Part shown: piece by piece, positions 8,643 to 17,721 of the stretch
Numbering within the stretch: the stretch's first letter is position 1
How the letters are laid out: every line of letters starts with the position of its first letter
Source: Arsenophonus sp. aPb
GTDB lineage: Bacteria; Pseudomonadota; Gammaproteobacteria; Enterobacterales; Enterobacteriaceae
Assembly: GCF_029873475.1 (NCBI RefSeq)
Contig: NZ_CP123499.1
Coordinates: forward strand, 2,728,001-2,792,000
Length of the DNA: 64,000 nucleotides
Reading direction: 5' to 3'
Notes under the pieces: generated by a model
What the model saw: the letters and a program-made list of their open reading frames with translations, nothing else
The model's database searches: none
What the model was told of the DNA's origin: nothing
Position numbers and translations under genes: made by a program

Positions 8643-8977
8643 ATTTGCCCCTTAAATTAGAGTTACAATTGTAATTACAGGAAAATTTCATTATAAAATG
8701 CAAATAATAAATTTAACAATAACTTTACATCATATAAGATTGTTCCGAAGCTCGTAAAAAACACTAAAATTTATTAGATTAATTTTCTATTTAAAAATAT
8801 TGATATAACAAGATAGCTTAGTTTTTTTCTACTATATTGAAAATAATGTTTAAAAATAACTAGTTGTAATTAAATAGCTAATGCGCTAAGCAAATAGACA
8901 GAAACCATCATTTTACATGTTACTTTCATCCCCTTTTACAAATACCAATAATTAACTTGAAATTATTTTCTCGTCAA
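8643..8977. other. AT-rich intergenic, no gene seen
   Basis: Divergent promoter region between paralogue B (minus) and the secreted protein at 9045 (plus). On the minus strand, near 8710-8680, TTGTTA and TATAAT-like hexamers with about 18 bases between them may be the promoter for paralogue B. Nothing else is recognised. Confidence 0.4.
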
Positions 8978-9010
8978 TGTTATTGAAATGTTAAAATAAT
9001 GAACTAATAT
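8978..9010 (+). promoter_or_regulatory. Shared upstream element, copy 1 (PhoP-box-like direct repeat)
   Basis: TGTTAT, five bases, TGTTAA, then AATAATGAACTAATAT. The direct repeat with 11-base periodicity resembles a PhoP box. The same element, with few changes, lies at the same distance before the gene at 18248, and a third form lies before 19496. It starts 67 bases before the ATG at 9045. The regulator is a guess; the repetition of the element is directly visible. Confidence 0.45.
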
Positions 9011-9044
9011 ATTCCAAGTTGCATTTAACTTTGGAGAATAATTT

Positions 9045-9305
9045 ATGAAATTATTATGTTATCTATTTGCTAACATTTTGATCTTAGCGTTCAACTTAAT
9101 TTCTGAGGCTAATGCTGGCAATAAACCAGCAGAGTGCTACGACACGAAGGTGGATAATTTATCGCCTGCAGAAGAAAAAGCCAAAATTGATTGGTTAATA
9201 GAGAATTGCGAACTCCAAAGAAGTGAAGCAGTAAATAATCGTTTAAAAATTTTAGATGGTATGATAAATGGCGCAGAGGATAAAGCCATCAGCCAAGCAA
9301 ATTAA
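9045..9305 (+). CDS. Small secreted protein (86 aa)
   Basis: A signal peptide (MKLLCYLFANILILAFNLIS, ending EANAG) precedes a helical, charged mature chain with two Cys (AECYDTK and ENCELQRSEA). TGGAG sits 9 bases before the ATG. It belongs to the set of short exported proteins in this island and carries the shared upstream element at 8978-9010. No domain recognised; a role toward the host or envelope is only inferred from export and context. Confidence 0.6.
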   Translation: MKLLCYLFANILILAFNLISEANAGNKPAECYDTKVDNLSPAEEKAKIDWLIENCELQRSEAVNNRLKILDGMINGAEDKAISQAN

Positions 9306-9560
9306 TTTTCAATTGTTAAATCTTTTTGACTGTTATATAGATGCAAATACCATATTTCTACGGTGTTAAGCTAGCCTCTGAACCAAAGATAATTGTGCTC
9401 GTAGCTAGCCATTAATCCTATGAATTTTACCTCATCCATTATGGATTCACTAGAAATGTTATTGATTTAATTTTAATTCATTTATTAAAGAATGTTCATT
9501 AGATGTTAATTTATTGTATGTTGCTAATTGTGATTTTCATTTATTGTTGGAGGATAAATT

Positions 9561-9830
9561 ATGAAACCATTATGTAAGCTCCTTTCTATTACTGCTGTTC
9601 TAGGATTTAGTTTTATAGCTATAGCAAAAGATTCCTCACTAAAAAACACTATTCTTATTCCAAAGGGTAACGGAGAATATATCAGAGTATCATCCTCGTT
9701 TATTAATAGGCCAAATGAAAAAAATGCCGTTGATATTTGCTGGGAAGATCCTACCAAAGGCCCTAGATGTTTCAATGGCGATAAAAAAGAAGTATATCCC
9801 CATCCTGAAAAAACAAAAAAATCTGACTAA
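9561..9830 (+). CDS. Small secreted protein (89 aa)
   Basis: MKPLCKLLSITAVLGFSFIA followed by IAKDSS is a signal peptide. The mature part contains ILIPKGNGEYIRVSSSF and CWEDPTKGPRCFNGDK, two cysteines nine residues apart, and a lysine-rich end. GGAGG lies before the ATG. Unlike the gene at 9045 it lacks an obvious copy of the shared upstream element. No homologue is recognised. Confidence 0.55.
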   Translation: MKPLCKLLSITAVLGFSFIAIAKDSSLKNTILIPKGNGEYIRVSSSFINRPNEKNAVDICWEDPTKGPRCFNGDKKEVYPHPEKTKKSD

Positions 9831-10462
9831 AGATATATCTGTTTTAGCCTTTAAAAGGATAGAGAAACTCATCCCTGAGCGCTGTAAGCTACTAATATTT
9901 CGATTGTTTCATCAAAGCCACGGCAAGCGATACAGGCAACTATGCAAATGACATGCGCTAAAGGGATGAGGTTTTAAGATCAACTTTAAAGGTGAAAACA
10001 TTCATGTACCCAGCTAAATGAATGTATTTCTAAATGGTGATAAGATGGTTGAAAGTAAAAAGGCGTGTTTGTTACTAGATTGCAATTTAAACAGTACTAA
10101 TTGCGCGTTTAGCTGCACTAATCACGAAGGAAACTATTGTAAGAATAACTAGGATATAAAGTATAAAAACATTAATATCTCTGACAAACTATGACAATTA
10201 ATCGGCCAAGTGTTATAGCAGTAGAAAAAAGTTAGTTTAAATCAATGATAAAATAGTAAATAAGAAAAACCCGCTAGTATCCTTTTATAATAACATATAG
10301 AATTGGTTAATTATTATTAATAATAATGTTAAGTTTACATAGAATAAAAGTAAACAGACAAACATAAAAATCATAGCAATTTTATTGTTTAGCTAAGATA
10401 GTTTCTATTATTTATTAAAAAATTAAATTATATTTATCATAATTTTTTTCAAAAATTAACTT
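9831..10462. other. Degenerate AT-rich stretch with a possible Cys-rich gene remnant
   Basis: Fragments of coding character remain at 9900-10017 in mixed frames (ATASDTGNYANDMR, NFKGENIHVPS) and lead into the small frame at 10018-10152, as if one secreted-protein gene had broken up. From about 10190 on the sequence is plain AT-rich intergenic DNA. Confidence 0.35.
10018..10152 (+). pseudogene. Cys-rich reading frame, probable remnant (44 codons)
   Basis: MNVFLNGDKMVESKKACLLL is followed by DCNLNSTNCAFSCTNHEGNY and CKNN, giving five Cys in 29 residues. It has no ribosome site or signal peptide, so it is more likely the 3' end of a decayed secreted Cys-rich protein than a complete gene. The upstream frame fragments in 9900-10017 support this. 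Confidence 0.35.
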
Positions 10463-10778
10463 ATAAAATAACTTTTAATAAATATAGAATATAATAATAA
10501 TAGAAGATTTATATAATTAAAAAATTATGGAGTCAATATCATATTCATTGGTATGAATGATGTAATAACATTACAAAATCAAACTGAGTAAATGGATTAT
10601 TTTTTATGTTAAAAAATTCAAACTTTACAAAAAAAACTAACAAAAAAAATAATATATAAATGTGATATTGATAATAAAAAAGAGTTACTGTTCAATAAAG
10701 GTAGATATAAAACAACCTATTTAGCCAAAATAAAAATTTTATAAAACACTATGCATAATATATCTAAGGAGAATTACA
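10463..10778 (+). pseudogene. Decayed second copy of the 5016-5276 phage gene and its leader
   Basis: The leader AAATAACTTTTAATAAATA and AGATTTATATAATTAA (10503 on) match 4938-5000 before the intact gene. Downstream, one frame reads KKLTKKIIYKCDIDNKKELL, aligning with KKLTNKGFIYEFDIEGGNGK of the intact protein. Start and N-terminus are lost to stops and frame changes. It is followed by the copies of the next two genes in the same order. Confidence 0.55.
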
Positions 10779-11027
10779 ATGAAGTAAATTGAAATATGTG
10801 AACAAGAGACGAAGCAGGTTAATTACTTTGATGTCGAATTAGTTGTTAATGCAGATATTAATTATTTGGCTACTGACCTAGATGGTTTTATTTATGGATA
10901 TATCTTTAAACCAGTAATAGATGATAAGTATAATACTTGGCTGCCGTCACAAGAATATACTCCGCATCCTATAGCAAGAATTACTTTAGATAGTAAAAAC
11001 TGGCAAGATACACTTGTCAATGTTTAA
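10779..11027 (+). pseudogene. Second copy of the 5289-5537 phage gene, stop at codon 3
   Basis: The frame reads MK, TAA, then IEICEQETKQVNYFDVELVV and continues open through ATDLDGFIYGYIFKP to a TAA at 11025-11027. Its length, 249 bases, equals that of the intact gene at 5289, and the protein is clearly homologous along its whole length (KQVNYFxxEL, ATDxDGFxYGYxFKP). AAGGAG precedes the ATG. A single substitution (AAATTA type to TAAATT) killed the start; no good internal start is seen. Confidence 0.7.
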
Positions 11028-11094
11028 ATAATACTTTGCTGGTAGCATTAATCATATCAATGATGTGCACCAGCATTTATTAAAAACAATTTAA
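11028..11094 (+). pseudogene. 3' scrap of a second exonuclease copy
   Basis: The last codons read INDVHQHLLKTI followed by TAA, matching VSAIHQHLIKAIP at the end of the intact exonuclease (5538-6104). About 500 bases of the gene are deleted between this scrap and the preceding copy. It completes the same three-gene order as at 5016-6104. Confidence 0.5.
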
Positions 11095-11209
11095 AGCTAA
11101 AAAGTAAAAAAATACGCAGTTATTAATTAAAGAAATATAAAATAAAGAATTAAAAATTTATTAATTTTTTGATACAAATGATATCTATTTTAGATAAAAA
11201 ATTTTTCCA

Positions 11210-12328
11210 TTACAAAGCCAAATGTTCTCTTAATCCACATTTTTCTATACGTGGCAGTACTTCATCTTTAAAATAAGGAAACTCATCGAGATAATTAACA
11301 AATGTTAAAGCTGTACCTGATAAACCCGCATTGTAGAGTTGTTCTATTCCATTGACGATGTCATCCGGTGTCCCGACCAAAGGATAACCCCCATGACCGG
11401 CTGGAAATTTAGAACGATACAAATTAAATTCTTCTATTGGAACAACTTTCGAATTGTTTGCCAATAATTTAATAATATGATCTACCGCTTCCCAATCTGC
11501 ATTTTCCTGTGAATAATAATGAAGATACTCTTCTGCTTCTTTATACGTTGGCCGACAAACAACATAGGAATAAGATATAAAATTAAGCGGTTTTTTTCTC
11601 TTTTGTAATTTTTCTTGTTTTTTTATTGATATAATATCTTGTCGCAATTGATTTAAATCTAATGTTAACATAAATAAATAATCTACGTTTCGAATAGCAA
11701 AATCTTTACCAAGGGTAGAACCTGCTCCATTAAAAATAGGAATATTCTTTTGTAGTGGCAATGGAACGCTATATACCTTTTTAAATTTAAAAAATTTACT
11801 ATTCCAATCAAAAGGGGTCTCGGTTTGCCATAATTTTCTTATTATATCAAGCCATTCCTGAGCGTGATGATAACGATCTTGATGACTAAAAAATAACTCT
11901 CCACCTAATGCTTCATATTCCTGTCTATTCCAGCCACATACCATATTTAACCCAACACGACCACCACCTATATGATCCATCGTCGCTAACTGCTTTGCTA
12001 GAATAACAGGATTATGCAAAGAAGTATGGATAGTGGAAATTACCCCGATTCGCCGCGTAGCAGCTAATAATGCAGAAGCCCAACTTATTGATTCTAAAAC
12101 ATTACTATGAAAATGCGTTTCTCCATCATATCCCATCCAGCGACCTAATGGTAATAAATATTCAAGCCCGGCCTCATCAGCAAGTTGGGCTATTTTAAGG
12201 TTATTTTCCCATGAATTACGCCAACGTTCGTTGACTTTTGTCACCGCCAAACCACTAGCACAATTTATTGCAAAAAGACCCAGTTTAAATTTATTTTTGT
12301 TATCTAATCGATTAGAAAACTCTGTCAT
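11210..12328 (-). CDS. LLM-class flavin-dependent monooxygenase, paralogue 1 (372 aa)
   Basis: The protein has the bacterial luciferase-like TIM-barrel signatures: KFKLGLFAINCASGLAVT, an aldehyde-site-like helix, RRIGVISTIHTSLHNPVILA, MDHIGGGRVGLNMVCGWNRQ, and the C-terminal GGYPLVGTPDDIVNGIEQLY. This places it with the SsuD/SfnG/RutA-type group of FMNH2-dependent monooxygenases that act on organosulfur or related compounds; the substrate is not determined. AGGAAAA precedes the ATG. A second gene of identical length follows upstream (12647-13765). No flavin reductase or sulfur transporter is adjacent, so reduced FMN must come from elsewhere. Confidence 0.8.
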   Translation of the reverse strand: MTEFSNRLDNKNKFKLGLFAINCASGLAVTKVNERWRNSWENNLKIAQLADEAGLEYLLPLGRWMGYDGETHFHSNVLESISWASALLAATRRIGVISTIHTSLHNPVILAKQLATMDHIGGGRVGLNMVCGWNRQEYEALGGELFFSHQDRYHHAQEWLDIIRKLWQTETPFDWNSKFFKFKKVYSVPLPLQKNIPIFNGAGSTLGKDFAIRNVDYLFMLTLDLNQLRQDIISIKKQEKLQKRKKPLNFISYSYVVCRPTYKEAEEYLHYYSQENADWEAVDHIIKLLANNSKVVPIEEFNLYRSKFPAGHGGYPLVGTPDDIVNGIEQLYNAGLSGTALTFVNYLDEFPYFKDEVLPRIEKCGLREHLAL

Positions 12329-12646
12329 ATATATTATTTTCCTATAGTTATAAAATACTAAAAAAAATATAAAATTATCATTAAATGATGAATAATAGAA
12401 TATTATCTATTAACCCTTTCATTTTTAAATTAATATCTTTTTATTTATTATTTATATTTTAAAGTTAGATAAATTGATTTTAATATCTTTATTATATTTT
12501 AATATTAATAATTATTTTATTTAGACAACATAATAAGAATAAAAATAAATTTAGTAAAATTTCATAGAGTATTAATGAACCTAATGATTGCAAATATCTG
12601 GTCAATATAAGAGCAGAGGACTAAAGTCCGTGATTACTCTATTATA
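12329..12646. other. AT-rich spacer between the two monooxygenase genes
   Basis: No gene is seen. The 318-base gap argues that the two paralogues have separate promoters. No clear hairpin terminator was found. Confidence 0.4.
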
Positions 12647-13765
12647 TTAATATTTATAACTTTCTCTTAATCCTTGTTTTTCTAAACGTGGTAAAACTTC
12701 ATCTCTAAAATAAGGAAACTCGTCCAGATAATTAACAAAAGATAATGCTGCACCAGACAATCCAGCATTATAAAGCGCTACGATATTGCTACTAATATCG
12801 TCAGGTGAACCTACCAACGGATAACCACCATAGCCGGCAGAAAAACGATTTCGAACTGAAAACAATTGCTCTTTTGGGAATGAGTGCGTATTATTAAATG
12901 CTAAATTAATAATTTTATCAACGGCTTGCCAATCTGCCTTTTCTTGTGAGTAATAGCGCAAATATTCTTCGGCTTCTTTACGCGTTTGACGGCAAACCAC
13001 ATAACAGAATGTCAATAAACCAAGAGGAGTCTTTCTATTTTGTAACTTTGCTTGTTCTTTTAATTCCGTAATATTTTTTTGTAAATGCTCCATATTCATC
13101 ATCGAAGTAAATAAATAATCCGCATTACAAATAGCAAAATGCTTGCCTTCATTAGAACCTGCTGCATTTAATATTGGTATTTTTTTTTGTAATGGTAATG
13201 GAAAACTATAAATGTCCTTTAATGTAAAAAATTGACCATGCCAGTCAAATGGTTCTTTTCGCCACCACAAATTTTTAATTATATCGAACCATTCGCGACT
13301 ATAGCGATAACGCTCTTCATGTTGTTGCCAGAATTTTACCCCAAGTGCTTCATATTCAATGGTATTCCAACCGCATACCACATTTAAACCTGCCCGACCA
13401 TGACCAATATGATCTATTGTTGTTAGCTGCTTTGCAACAACCACAGGATGATGAAAAGAAGTGTGTACTGTAGTAAATATGGCAATATTGTTTGTCGATG
13501 CCAATAACGCAGAAGCCAATACTGTTGGCTCTAATACATTAGCATGAAAAGATGATCCTTTTTCATAACCTAACCATCGAGCAACAGGTAATAAAAACTC
13601 TATACCTGCTTTATCAGCAAGTTGAGCTATTTTAAGATTATTTTCCCAGGAATTTAGCCAACTTTCTTTTACTGTTGTCATGGCTAAGCCACCAGAGCAA
13701 TTAATAGAAAAAATACCCAATTTAAATTTATTATTATTAAACATAGGATTAGTGTTATTCTGCAT
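12647..13765 (-). CDS. LLM-class flavin-dependent monooxygenase, paralogue 2 (372 aa)
   Basis: Same family and same length as the gene at 11210-12328: KFKLGIFSINCSGGLAMTTV, IFTTVHTSFHHPVVVAKQLT, IDHIGHGRAGLNVVCGWNTI and GGYPLVGSPDDISSNIVALY. The two share most motifs but differ in about a third or more of residues, so the duplication is old or the copies diverged in substrate. Start ATG follows AAAGGAT. No partner reductase is nearby. Both genes are complete, unlike much of the surrounding island, which suggests they are maintained by selection. Confidence 0.8.
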   Translation of the reverse strand: MQNNTNPMFNNNKFKLGIFSINCSGGLAMTTVKESWLNSWENNLKIAQLADKAGIEFLLPVARWLGYEKGSSFHANVLEPTVLASALLASTNNIAIFTTVHTSFHHPVVVAKQLTTIDHIGHGRAGLNVVCGWNTIEYEALGVKFWQQHEERYRYSREWFDIIKNLWWRKEPFDWHGQFFTLKDIYSFPLPLQKKIPILNAAGSNEGKHFAICNADYLFTSMMNMEHLQKNITELKEQAKLQNRKTPLGLLTFCYVVCRQTRKEAEEYLRYYSQEKADWQAVDKIINLAFNNTHSFPKEQLFSVRNRFSAGYGGYPLVGSPDDISSNIVALYNAGLSGAALSFVNYLDEFPYFRDEVLPRLEKQGLRESYKY

Positions 13766-14079
13766 AATAAAATCCTTTTTAATAAGAAAGATATATTAAT
13801 AGTCAGTGTTTATGATACGATATTCGTAAAAAATTAAATCTTATATATCTTATATATCTTATATAATTTCTTATGCTAAAAATGATATAATCTACTAAAT
13901 AATTTTAACATTATAGTAAATATGTTATTTTGAAACTAGTTATCACTCATTTTTCTTTATTTTACTCCGTAACCTTATCAAAAATTATTATTTTATTTAC
14001 AAGATAATTATATTATTAATTTAGTTAAAAATGGTCTACTATTAGATATCGTTTTCTATAACAATGATAAGGATAAATT
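13766..14079. other. Intergenic, AT-rich, with a weak copy of the shared upstream element
   Basis: A short TCTTATATA tandem motif occurs at 13840-13865. At 14010-14060 the sequence TTAGTTAAAAATGG and CTACTATTAGATATCGTT resembles the element before the gene at 18248 (CTATTATTAATATCGTT). No gene is seen. Confidence 0.4.
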
Positions 14080-14316
14080 ATGAAACAGTTACTTGTAAAA
14101 TTTACTATTTTTTCTTTTATTATATTTAGTTCGTACACAATTAAAGCTCAAGTTGAAATTAAACATTGGGAAAATAAAGAAAATGGTCTACCCTGTTCGG
14201 TTGATATCGATTATACCAAATGCTACCTAACAGAAAATAATCAAACAATTCTGGTCAAAAGCTCTAATACCGATGAAAATAGTATTGAACAGAACTGGGA
14301 GGAAACTATACAATAA
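14080..14316 (+). CDS. Small secreted protein (78 aa)
   Basis: MKQLLVKFTIFSFIIFSSYT with cleavage near IKAQV is a signal peptide; the mature chain has two Cys eleven residues apart (LPCSVDIDYTKCYL) and an acidic tail. AAGGA precedes the ATG. It fits the group of short exported proteins of this island. No domain recognised. Confidence 0.55.
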   Translation: MKQLLVKFTIFSFIIFSSYTIKAQVEIKHWENKENGLPCSVDIDYTKCYLTENNQTILVKSSNTDENSIEQNWEETIQ

Positions 14317-14836
14317 AACTATTTTCTCTAATATTACTCATTCGAAGGATATAAAGAAGTTTATTTCCTTATATCCTAATTATCAGAAAAATATATAATG
14401 TAACTTTACTAAATTTGCTGATAAAAACACTAGCAAACAAAAATTAGTATATTTTATATGAAGTAGTAATACTATTAATATCCATAGCTTAATCACATAC
14501 TATTTTTACTTATAAATTTTCCAAATTAAGTATTATTGAATTACTTTGTTAGTCACAGTAAATAAAATCTATTTCATCTTTTCCTACCTAATTATCAAAT
14601 CACTTTTTAATGATTAAATGGAAAAATAGATAAATCAGACGGAAAAATTTAATACTAGTTATTACGCAGACAAGAAAATTGTCGATTGCATAATTTATTT
14701 TTCTGTTAGTAATAAATTATACCAATAGCATAAACTACAAAACTAACCTTACTTTTACCAAGAAATCTGTTACTTCAGCATTGCACTATCACCTCTACGG
14801 AGCCACCATAAGTGACATACTAACACAGGAGAAATA
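14317..14836. other. Intergenic, no gene seen
   Basis: 520 bases of AT-rich DNA before the toxin gene. From 14760 on the composition becomes more balanced (TCACCTCTACGGAGCCACC), probably the leader of the gene at 14837. Confidence 0.4.
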
Positions 14837-15673
14837 ATGGATAGACTAAATTCATTTAACATAGTTAAAAATAACCCAGCAACATTGAAAGATCCTAATG
14901 AGCAAGCCCCTATTCTACCTAAGTACTTTGTATCAGAAGAAAAACCTATTATTGAAAGTTCGATTGATAGGCGAATGGATAGACAAGTAAAAAAAGATAT
15001 TTCAATCGGTACTTACAACCAAGAAAATATTAGAATATTATTTCAATCACCAGATGGTCTTAGTGGTACCTTACGCAACACATCATTCTACCCTGAACAG
15101 GCGAAAAATAATGGTTGGCAACAACAAGAAGCGATTGCTAAAAATGAAATTCGTATTGTCGCCACACAAATGGACAAATTTACCCCAACAACAGCGTCTG
15201 TATTATATAGAGGGTTATCTATACCCGGCGCCGAATTTCAAAAAATACAAGATACCGGTTACCTACAAAATTATGCATTTGCTTTTTTTTCTTCAAACAG
15301 AAATGTTGCACAATACTTCGCTATGCAAAATGGTAGCCAAAACGATAAGAAAATTATATTTCAATTAACAATCGCTAATAAAGCTGGCGAAGAACTACAA
15401 TTTCGCGTTGGTAAGATTGATTTTGCTGCTTATACTCTTCTTGTTCAGGACAAAAATAATAAATTTAACAAAAAAGACTTTAATGGGTTAAAAGAAATTA
15501 TCGCACTACCTGGTAATTATTTTAAAGTTATTGAACCACCGATTAAATCTAAAAATAATTTTTTTAATAAGTTAAAGAAAAAATTAACTAAAAATAACAT
15601 AACCACAATTTATATTCAGCATGTAGGATATGATACTAAGCCCATAAAAGAAGTACACTCATGCTATATTTGA
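14837..15673 (+). CDS. ADP-ribosyltransferase-type toxin or effector (278 aa)
   Basis: Landmarks of the R-S-E class are in order: Arg125 in SVLYRGLSIPG, the serine motif at 150-154 in AFAFFSSNRNVAQYF, and Glu220 in LKEIIALPGNYFKVI, which aligns with the catalytic Glu of ExE motifs. The first Glu of ExE is replaced by Leu218, so arginine transfer may be weakened or the target different. The N-terminal 60 residues are polar and unstructured, as in type III effectors; no Sec signal peptide is present. AGGAG precedes the ATG, and a hairpin terminator follows. It would transfer ADP-ribose from NAD to a host protein; the target is unknown. A zinc-protease effector follows on the same strand. Confidence 0.7.
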   Translation: MDRLNSFNIVKNNPATLKDPNEQAPILPKYFVSEEKPIIESSIDRRMDRQVKKDISIGTYNQENIRILFQSPDGLSGTLRNTSFYPEQAKNNGWQQQEAIAKNEIRIVATQMDKFTPTTASVLYRGLSIPGAEFQKIQDTGYLQNYAFAFFSSNRNVAQYFAMQNGSQNDKKIIFQLTIANKAGEELQFRVGKIDFAAYTLLVQDKNNKFNKKDFNGLKEIIALPGNYFKVIEPPIKSKNNFFNKLKKKLTKNNITTIYIQHVGYDTKPIKEVHSCYI

Positions 15674-15742
15674 TTAATTAGCAAAAATTATTTCAGTAAA
15701 GAACATCCAATAAATTTGCGATCAATTTATAGTTTATTAAAC

Positions 15743-15775
15743 AAACAGAGAGCTTTAAAAATAAGCTCTCTGTTT
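15743..15775 (+). terminator. Terminator after the ADP-ribosyltransferase gene
   Basis: AAACAGAGAGCTT (15743-15755) and AAGCTCTCTGTTT (15763-15775) form a perfect 13-bp hairpin, about 70 bases after the stop codon. It separates the toxin from the protease gene, so the two are probably not an operon. Confidence 0.7.
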
Positions 15776-15917
15776 ATTGATTATTACGCGTTATTTTTTT
15801 ATGAACCCTGCGAAACTATAATAAAAATTGAAATTTATTAGCATAAAAAAAATAATCTTAATAGAATTATAATAAACAGAAATAACCATAATTGTCGTTA
15901 GAGAGTTAATTTTAAAT

Positions 15918-16592
15918 ATGTTGCCAATTGATTTTAATAATAAAATATCCTATTCTCCACTATATACTCAACCATCTAATAATAACGATGAAGATTTAGC
16001 TGATAAATATCCCGATTTAAAAATACAATCAACGGATCCATCCCCAACAAGAAAGTCACATGACAAGATTGCAACCAATAGCGATAAACTACATGCATCG
16101 GAGCAGGTAACATCACTATTTTTATCTAATAAAAAAATTGAATCAGAATCAGATGAAAACCAATACCAGTTATGCCACAAAGAACTATCCACTATCATGA
16201 CCACAGCCTATAACAAAAGTCTAACTTTTCGGCGATTATTTAATTATGCTTATGATACCAATCTTTGCAATGGGGACAAATGGTATCTATCAACTCAAGA
16301 TGCCTTTAGCACCACCGTTACTGCAGAAGAGATAAAAGCTGAAAATGGTAAAAAAATTATATCCCTTACTACTGATCCTGCAAATTGTTCGCGATTTAAT
16401 GAGGATTACCAACTTGAAAATGGTAATTATGCCCTGTTTAGTTTAATCCGTGCATTTATGCACGAAATCGTTCATGCGTTAACAATGCTTCCTGACGAGG
16501 ATAATAATCATGACAGAGGTGCGGTTGTAGAATATACCAACATTATTCTTAAAGAAATGGGTAATAAAGAACCTGCCAGGTTTAAGTATTAA
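15918..16592 (+). CDS. PipA/GogA/GtgA-type zinc metalloprotease effector (224 aa)
   Basis: The motif FMHEIVHALTMLPDEDNNHD places His182, Glu183, His186 and Asp193 as zinc ligands and catalytic base. This is the short HExxHx6D spacing known from the Salmonella GtgA/GogA/PipA effectors, which cleave NF-kB subunits in host cells. The following RGAVVEYTNIILKEMG and the total length also fit that family. The first 90 residues are polar and disordered, with no Sec signal, as expected for a type III substrate. The ribosome site is GAGAG. The host target in an insect could be a Rel protein, which is inference. No chaperone gene is adjacent. Confidence 0.8.
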   Translation: MLPIDFNNKISYSPLYTQPSNNNDEDLADKYPDLKIQSTDPSPTRKSHDKIATNSDKLHASEQVTSLFLSNKKIESESDENQYQLCHKELSTIMTTAYNKSLTFRRLFNYAYDTNLCNGDKWYLSTQDAFSTTVTAEEIKAENGKKIISLTTDPANCSRFNEDYQLENGNYALFSLIRAFMHEIVHALTMLPDEDNNHDRGAVVEYTNIILKEMGNKEPARFKY

Positions 16593-16666
16593 TATAATGC
16601 AGGTTAACATTAATAAATTTGAGTATATCTTTATGTTAGCTTTTTTCGCTTTAAGAAATTAAATTC

Positions 16667-16710
16667 GATCTGACAGATATTACATAACCAATTAATATTT
16701 CTGTCAGATC
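16667..16710. terminator. Shared terminator between convergent genes
   Basis: GATCTGACAGA (16667-16677) and TCTGTCAGATC (16700-16710) form a perfect 11-bp stem between the protease gene (plus) and the crystallin-like gene (minus). It can serve both strands. Confidence 0.6.
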
Positions 16711-16744
16711 AAAATAATTTCATTTATCGTGAGAAAAAATCACA

Positions 16745-17371
16745 TTAATTATTATTAATATTTAGTTGAAATCTATTTCTTTCTGCTTTTTGAAATGACA
16801 GCATTGGTGGAAAATTTTGATTACATGTCATTATCTCAATTTCACTAGTCGACATATTATATGTAAAACTTACTTGCCCACGAATAGCTGGTCTATTTTG
16901 GTTACTAATAATAGCAATATTAGCATTATATAAATTGCCATCTTGTGGAAAGGAACCAATACATTCATAGTCTGTATTTGCTTTAATATGTATTGGATTA
17001 CATATAAAAGAAATGTTAAACACAAGCTGATAAAATACATTATTGTTACCTGTATTATTATTAAGTTGTATCGCTAATATATCGGTATACTTAGGAAATA
17101 CGGTAAATCTTGATAAGCCTTCTATCTCTGATAGATCAGGAGTATCATATTGCCAAGTTTTTGTTATGTTACCAGGGGCATTATTAGCTGCATAATCTTT
17201 CCATCCTTGAACTTGTGAAAGTCTACCAACTCTGACAGAATTAAATTTATCATTCAGTTCTCTAGAAAGGCGATACTCTTCATTAGATTCTCTATATAAA
17301 AAACCATCACCAGTATAATTTTTTCCTTTATAAAAAATAACACCTGTTGAAAATAATTGATTATTATTCAT
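16745..17371 (-). CDS. Beta/gamma-crystallin-like protein (208 aa)
   Basis: The N-terminal 70 residues have the Greek-key crystallin pattern: GVIFYKGKNYTGDGFLYRES, then LNDKFNSVRVGRLSQVQGWK. The rest (ILAIQLNNNTGNNNVFYQLV, SFTYNMSTSEIEIM) looks like a second beta-rich domain without a known family. No signal peptide or membrane segment is seen. Crystallin-fold proteins occur in bacteria as calcium-binding or toxin-associated proteins, so a host-directed or stress role is possible but unproven. Ribosome site AAGGA. Two Cys are present in FICNPIH and YECIGSF. Confidence 0.55.
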   Translation of the reverse strand: MNNNQLFSTGVIFYKGKNYTGDGFLYRESNEEYRLSRELNDKFNSVRVGRLSQVQGWKDYAANNAPGNITKTWQYDTPDLSEIEGLSRFTVFPKYTDILAIQLNNNTGNNNVFYQLVFNISFICNPIHIKANTDYECIGSFPQDGNLYNANIAIISNQNRPAIRGQVSFTYNMSTSEIEIMTCNQNFPPMLSFQKAERNRFQLNINNN

Positions 17372-17721
17372 AAATATCCTTTTATTTTATAATTTTGATT
17401 AAATTTATTTGAAACATATAAAAATTCAAATTCACATATACAAATTTAAAAATTTTATATCATATTTTTGCTAGTGTTGCACAAACTACTTTTAATAAAA
17501 AATAAATCCTTATCTAAAATTAATTTATTTTTCAATTAAGTAAAATAAAAATTTTTTGGAAAAAACAATTAGTACAAATATAAAATCAATTATTTAATCT
17601 AGTGCTTTAAATTATTTTTATCATAAAAAATATAGCAATATATTTTATTTTAAAAATATAATAAAAAAATTCATACACTATAATTAGTCTGTTTGTTCAC
17701 TACTTGGTTGAGTAAAAATCT
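17372..17721. other. Very AT-rich intergenic, divergent promoters
   Basis: 350 bases with long A and T runs between the crystallin-like gene (minus) and the lipoprotein gene (plus). No gene, repeat or hairpin stands out. Confidence 0.4.

Noticed and set aside
13840..13865. TCTTATATA short tandem repeat
   Set aside because: Too short and too AT-rich to distinguish from chance in this stretch.
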